64,000 bases of DNA. Source: Chinchilla lanigera. Its lineage: Eukaryota > Chordata > Mammalia > Rodentia > Chinchillidae. The notes under the pieces were generated by a model. The model worked only from the letters and a program-made list of their open reading frames with translations. It searched no databases and was not told where the DNA came from. Position numbers and translations under genes: made by a program. Positions 59,916 to 64,000 of the stretch are shown piece by piece. Positions within the stretch are counted from its first letter, which is position 1; every line of letters begins with the position of its first letter. The stretch is from the NCBI RefSeq assembly GCF_000276665.1, contig NW_004955417.1:29396321-29460320 (forward strand). The letters are read 5' to 3'.

Positions 59916-60299
59916 CTGTGAAGACATAGCAACGTAGCGGAAAGAAACGGCCCCTGACCATCCGGGTGAAGAGGTACTGTGTAACCTTTCCACATCCGTA
60001 TTCCATGCACAATGACCGTGTACTACATGGATGGATGCATCCTTCTCATGCCATGGTTACTCTGTGTGCATGAGCTGCAGGCCGTATTTAAGTAGCATCT
60101 ATGCTGTTTATCAAGCTCTTTCAGTACACAGTGTAAATGGGTCTGTGCTCCTCCACCCACTGCAATAACGGGGACTCTAATTCCCAAGGTGCAGGGGAAG
60201 CCACTCCTTGACATGGTACTGGGAAAATTCATTTTGAATAATAAGGAATAAAATTCCTTCCTAGGTCTTTCCACAATTAATAACTGAATGCTTATAGCA
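59916..60299. other. Unassigned non-coding stretch
   Basis: Nothing recognisable. Confidence 0.45.
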
Positions 60300-60830
60300 C
60301 ACAAGGCTCTAATTCAGTGCTAGAATACAGAATAATATACAACAAAAAGTCCCCTATTAATGAAAAATGCATTACAAAACAGGTAAGGTCCTTGTCATTA
60401 CAGATATTGTATTCTACTTTAAAGACCCAGATACACAGGTAGAGGAGTAATTCGTTGGGTACCAAGCTAGCTAGAGAGATAGATTTTGGTGATCTTAAGC
60501 AGGGGACATTTTAAATGTCACAAGAATGGTGGAGGCTGGGTACAGGAGAAACTCATTTTAGGAAAGAATTTTATAGCTGAGACCAAAATAAAGAGATGCT
60601 TCAGTCATGAAAGAAGAACAAGCAAAAGAACTCATAAGCAGAGAGGAGTTTGTCCTGTCTGAGAAGCAGAGACCAGAAGACGGAAGGAGAAGGAAGTGGA
60701 GGAGGGGTGGATGGAGTGTACGGAGTGCGGATAGACGCACAGCCCCTTCCTGTAGGTGCTACAGGTCCAAGCGGGGCTTCAGGGCTGTAGGGCTTTGAAC
60801 ACAGTGGAAAGCCATTAGAACATTTTTGCA
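60300..60830 (-). mobile_element. Ancient L2-associated repeat relic
   Basis: 'atcttaagcaggggacattt', 'ggagaaggaagtggaggagg' and 'gtggaaagccattagaaca' resemble the block type seen at 34200-34420. The strand is assigned by that comparison only. Confidence 0.35.
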
Positions 60831-61369
60831 ATAATATTGTTTCTCTACAGAAAATTCTATGATCCCCAAACAGCATGTGGGGATTCAGGCTCCCACCACC
60901 ATGCTGTCTTAGGCAAATGGTTTCCCAGGTTACCTTAGAAGGAAAAAGAACCAGAACTCACAGGTGGAAAATTTTTAAATGCCAGGCCTATGAGGGACGT
61001 CAGCCCTGTCTTTATATTTCATCAGCTAGAATTCCATAGGATGCCATTGTCCCCGACTACAAGAAAAACTGGAAAGTGTAGTCTACTGAGCTCATAAGAA
61101 GAGCCAGGTTAGTGATTACCCAGCTGTCTCTCACTGCAAAACTCAAATTTTAATTCCCAGCTTCTATTAGTGGAAGTCTTAAGAGCAAGACATGAACTCC
61201 AAGAGTGACGATTCAAAACACGTTTCCTCGGGAGTTGTCATCTGATTCTTCTACTTCCCCAAGTGGAATGTCTTACTAACTCCCACATTCATTACTATTA
61301 TGCCTGAGTACATCTACTGCTGGTATCCAATACTGAACACAAACCATGCTAGAGACCCTACCTGTCTTC
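60831..61369. other. Unassigned non-coding stretch
   Basis: Nothing recognisable. Confidence 0.45.
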
Positions 61370-61690
61370 CAATAGCCATTCTTCCCCTCCTAGCCAGTAA
61401 TATAATAGCCTCAAGTTCAGCTTGAGGCATGGTTCTGTGGACCAGCAATAACTCCCTGCCTCACTTGGGACTGATTTACAGTATGACTGACTGCATTTGG
61501 GCAAATAAAATGATGGCCAGACCCAGAACAGGTATCTTGGACCACAAGTGGGAAGGCACGCTAAGCACTGTAGAGCAGTCAGTGACAGGAGCTCGGACCC
61601 TTCATGATTTTGGAGCTGCCACACCAGCCTGGAGGTTGCTTATATTCATGTGAGAGAAAAACAATTTATGATAGGTATTGAGTGGTGTTG
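61370..61690 (+). mobile_element. Ancient LTR-like interspersed repeat relic
   Basis: 'ccattcttcccctcctagcc', 'aggtatcttggaccacaagtgg', 'tttggagctgccacaccagcc' and 'catgtgagagaaaaacaattta' appear in the order of an old mammalian LTR-like repeat. The family name is not certain. Confidence 0.45.
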
Positions 61691-61729
61691 TACTGCTGTG
61701 TGGCATTGTTCTTACCAACCTCTAACTTT

Positions 61730-61875
61730 GTGCCATCTTTAATACTAGGTGCTTTGTAAACTTTGGATACTTCTAAGTGTACAGCATCTCAGACAGTAGG
61801 CACCGTGTTACCCATTCCACAGGTACAAGCAAGGCTCACTGAAGTCAAACAACTGCTCACAGCCAGGAAATTATT
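61730..61875 (-). mobile_element. MIR SINE relic
   Basis: 'actaggtgctttgtaaacttt', 'gtgttacccattccacaggtac' and 'aagtcaaacaactgctcacagcc' follow the reversed MIR core. Confidence 0.55.
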
Positions 61876-62394
61876 GCATTCCAAGACAAGTGTATCCTTT
61901 TGAAGCAAGTGTTATCAACCTCCATAGTGTACTGTCATCACAGAATATAATTTACTTCATATTGTAGGTCTAACTTGGCCACACATCTTGTCAGAGACAC
62001 ACATCTTGGAAACATGGCCACGACCCGCCTTGGCCACAGCATCCCACAGAGGATTTGATCATCTTGGATCCTCTATCGGACTTGGTACATTGTGCCTTGA
62101 TGTGCCTGGTAGCGAACTCCAGCCCTGAACTCCAGCTCCCCTTGCAAAACCAGCAGCCTCACCTGCTGTTCTCCCTGGCTGTCTGCGTCCCGGCCCTCGT
62201 AGGACCTGATGTCCTGTCTGTCAGCCTCAGCTCTGGGTAGGCCAACCCCAAACATCTATGATGTGGATCACTTGTCACCACACTGCCCTCTGCTTTCATC
62301 ATGTCATGGCCCTTCCCGTCCCCACCACCCTAGTTTTGGAGCCCGGTGAAAAGGTCCTGAGTACAGCCTGAGAGTCTGGCACTGACCTGTTTGT
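61876..62394. other. Unassigned stretch with a weak minus-strand exon look-alike
   Basis: A 70-bp segment on the minus strand near 62166-62235 lies between 'ggcctacccag' and CAGgtgagg and stays open (EADRQDIRSYEGRDADSQGE). The acceptor has a weak pyrimidine tract, so it is not called as an exon. Confidence 0.3.
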
Positions 62395-62600
62395 GCCCAG
62401 ACGTGAACTTTACCACTCCCTTAGAGCAGGGCACGTTGTCTAACCTGTCCAGGCTTTAGTTCCTTCTTCCCAAAAACAAAGAGAAGAGGAAGAGGAAGGA
62501 GAGGAAGCTGTAGGGTTTTTATGAGAGTTAACTGAGAGTTTGATAAAGCTTGTATAGGAAATGAGAGCTACTGTTGCTGTTATCAGCAGCACCTTTACCG
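62395..62600 (+). mobile_element. MIR SINE relic
   Basis: 'cagacgtgaactttaccactcc', 'ctaacctgtccaggctttagttcc' in outline, 'atgagagttaactgagagtt' and 'gagctactgttgctgttatc' follow MIR in order. Confidence 0.5.
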
Positions 62601-62689
62601 CTGATTCTAAGATAAATCACATCTGATTGCTTCCTGCTCCCCAGTAATGCCTCTAAGTGTTCCTCGCCCACTCTATCAAGTTTTTCACA

Positions 62690-62825
62690 AGAACTGCTTC
62701 TAACTGGGTTATTCGTCTACTTGCCTCATTCTTCTAACAGACTGAAAGGCTCTTAAGGGAAAGTAGATGTCTTACTCGTTGTTACTTCCTCTGAAACACA
62801 GCGGGTACACAAATATATTTTATAA
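62690..62825 (+). mobile_element. L2 LINE 3' region relic
   Basis: 'cttctaacagactgaaaggctc' followed by 'ttaagggaaagtagatgtctta' matches the L2 region 'tagactgtaagctccatgagggcagggac', and an 'acacaaatatatttt' end follows. Confidence 0.45.
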
Positions 62826-62829
62826 ATTG

Positions 62830-62965
62830 TTTAAGACCATAAAGTCAAAATGACTCATTTTAAAGAAGAAAATTGAGCCTTGGGATAGAAAAATTCTGGA
62901 CAAGTCCGTGGAGCTAGTTAGTGGGGAAATGGAACCCAGAACACATCATACCCTGTGTCCAGGGT
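62830..62965 (-). mobile_element. MIR SINE relic
   Basis: 'actcattttaaagaagaaaattgagcc' in outline, 'ggagctagttagtggggaaatgg' and 'aacccagaacaca' follow the reversed MIR core. Confidence 0.5.
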
Positions 62966-63900
62966 ATTCTTGCTGCAGGGACCTTCCAAGGCCGAGATCA
63001 GACGTGCCCTTCTTTATGCCCCTTTCCATGCAGGACTAATCACTTTCATTCGCTTCTTCTGAACCTTACTCATGGCTACATCACAGTCTCATATAAAATA
63101 AAGGGTTCTATTTTTATATTAATTCCTCTGTTGCCTGTGAAGTCACAGATGCTGCAGTAACTTAGTTATCTGTTATTCCTGTAGCATCTGAAGCAGTCCC
63201 CAAAAGGAAAGTTGACAACAAATGTGTGCTGAATTTCATCAGAAAGAGTAAGTTCCATCGGTGTTTCTGTCTCACCTCCATGCACGCCAGCCAGTTCTGA
63301 AGTAGGGAAGGTGCCCATGGGATGGCAAAATTTCACTTGGGAGCTTCAGAGCAGCTTAGCAACGTTCAGCCTTACAATAAGTCCGTGAAACCCAGAGGTG
63401 GCTTAAACCCCACCCCACTGCCCCTGCCTCCTCCGTCGGTAACAACCACAGATCCACGTCCCAAGTAACCACTCCCTCCTCAGTTTATCCATTGGGCTCT
63501 GGGTGCCTATGGGGAAGTTACTGGGCACACTTAGCCACGCATCCCCAAAGGGTTCCTAACCTCAGTCAGCAGAACAGCTAAGAATCACCACGAAGGGGAT
63601 AGAATTTGCAAAGTTCAGGACTTCTCAGAACATGTGCTCACCACGAATATGTTTCAGTCAGGGGTCTGGAGTGTCATGGGCCACCAAAGGGGGTGGCACT
63701 GAAGAAGGGAAGATGTCTCTTCTGATGGGTATGTGCTGCTCTTTGCCTCTTTTAGTGTCTGACTCAGCTTTTGTTAGTTCCCAAGTAATGCTGAAAGATT
63801 TGGGAACGAAAGGCTTGGATCTGGAGTTTAATTCAGATTTATCTTTATGTTGAAAAGTCTGACTACCACCAAGTAAATGGGTTTCCTTTCTTTAAGGCAA
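62966..63900. other. Unassigned non-coding stretch
   Basis: Nothing recognisable. Confidence 0.4.
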
Positions 63901-63908
63901 GAGCAGCA

Positions 63909-64000
63909 AAATAGAAAGGAAAGGAAAGGAAAGAAGGAAAGGAAAGGAAAGGAAAGGAAAGGAAAGGAAAGGAAAGGAAAGGAAAGGAAAGGAAAGGAAA
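63909..64000. repeat. (GGAAA)n pentanucleotide array running off the window
   Basis: From 63917 the sequence is a GGAAA/GAAAG repeat with one interruption ('agaaggaaag') near 63934. It is uninterrupted to the last base, so its full length cannot be seen. Confidence 0.96.

Noticed and set aside
62166..62235. 70-bp minus-strand exon look-alike with a good donor
   Set aside because: The acceptor has a weak pyrimidine tract and the segment is too short to judge by eye.
1..64000. CRISPR arrays, operons, phage or bacterial defence genes
   Set aside because: The window has vertebrate SINEs, LTRs and splice-like signals and no bacterial gene organisation. No regularly spaced identical repeats were seen outside microsatellites.
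1..64000. Functional tRNA, rRNA or snRNA genes
   Set aside because: The only tRNA-like sequences seen are the ID-type SINE units at 25702, 10331 and 56101, which lack a full tRNA fold.

Overview
The window is nuclear genomic DNA from a placental mammal, most likely a rodent outside the mouse/rat lineage. The evidence is the repeat content: 7SL-derived B1 SINEs, B1 fused to an ID-type tRNA unit, one free ID-like SINE, MaLR LTRs, MIR, L2 and old L1 relics, hAT-Charlie relics, and long (TG)n, (GA)n, (TATC)n and (GGAAA)n arrays. There is no operon-like layout, and no continuous coding region of convincing length. The longest open frame (18832-19446) is an artefact of a TATC microsatellite. I read the window as intergenic or deep-intronic DNA.

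The left third (1-20 kb) holds an old L1-like relic into which a complete 2.6-kb MaLR/ERVL-like element has inserted. Its two roughly 500-bp LTRs at 3199-3699 and 5315-5809 are flanked by the 5-bp duplication GCAAC. It also holds two Charlie-like DNA transposon pieces, a B1-dID SINE, a (TA)n(GA)n tract, an old MaLR LTR, an L1M 3' end, a 746-bp solo ERV LTR and the TATC array.

The middle (20-45 kb) holds a possible ERV LTR, several MaLR LTRs, a (TG)n tract, a recent-looking ID SINE with a perfect 16-bp target duplication, two adjacent B1s, a CpG-dense patch near 37.2-37.36 kb, and two more copies of the 750-770-bp ERV LTR. Each of the three copies carries a 6-bp flanking repeat that matches at five of six positions. 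The best exon-like segment is on the minus strand at 40042-40145.

The right third (45-64 kb) holds antisense L1 relics, MLT1-like and MaLR LTRs, B1 and B1-dID SINEs, a second exon-like segment (57783-57972, minus), and MER5-, L2- and MIR-type relics. It ends in a GGAAA array that runs off the window.

No gene could be named and no cooperating gene system is visible. The exon candidates rest on splice-site sequence plus an open frame only. Repeat calls come from remembered consensus patterns read by eye, so family names and borders are approximate.
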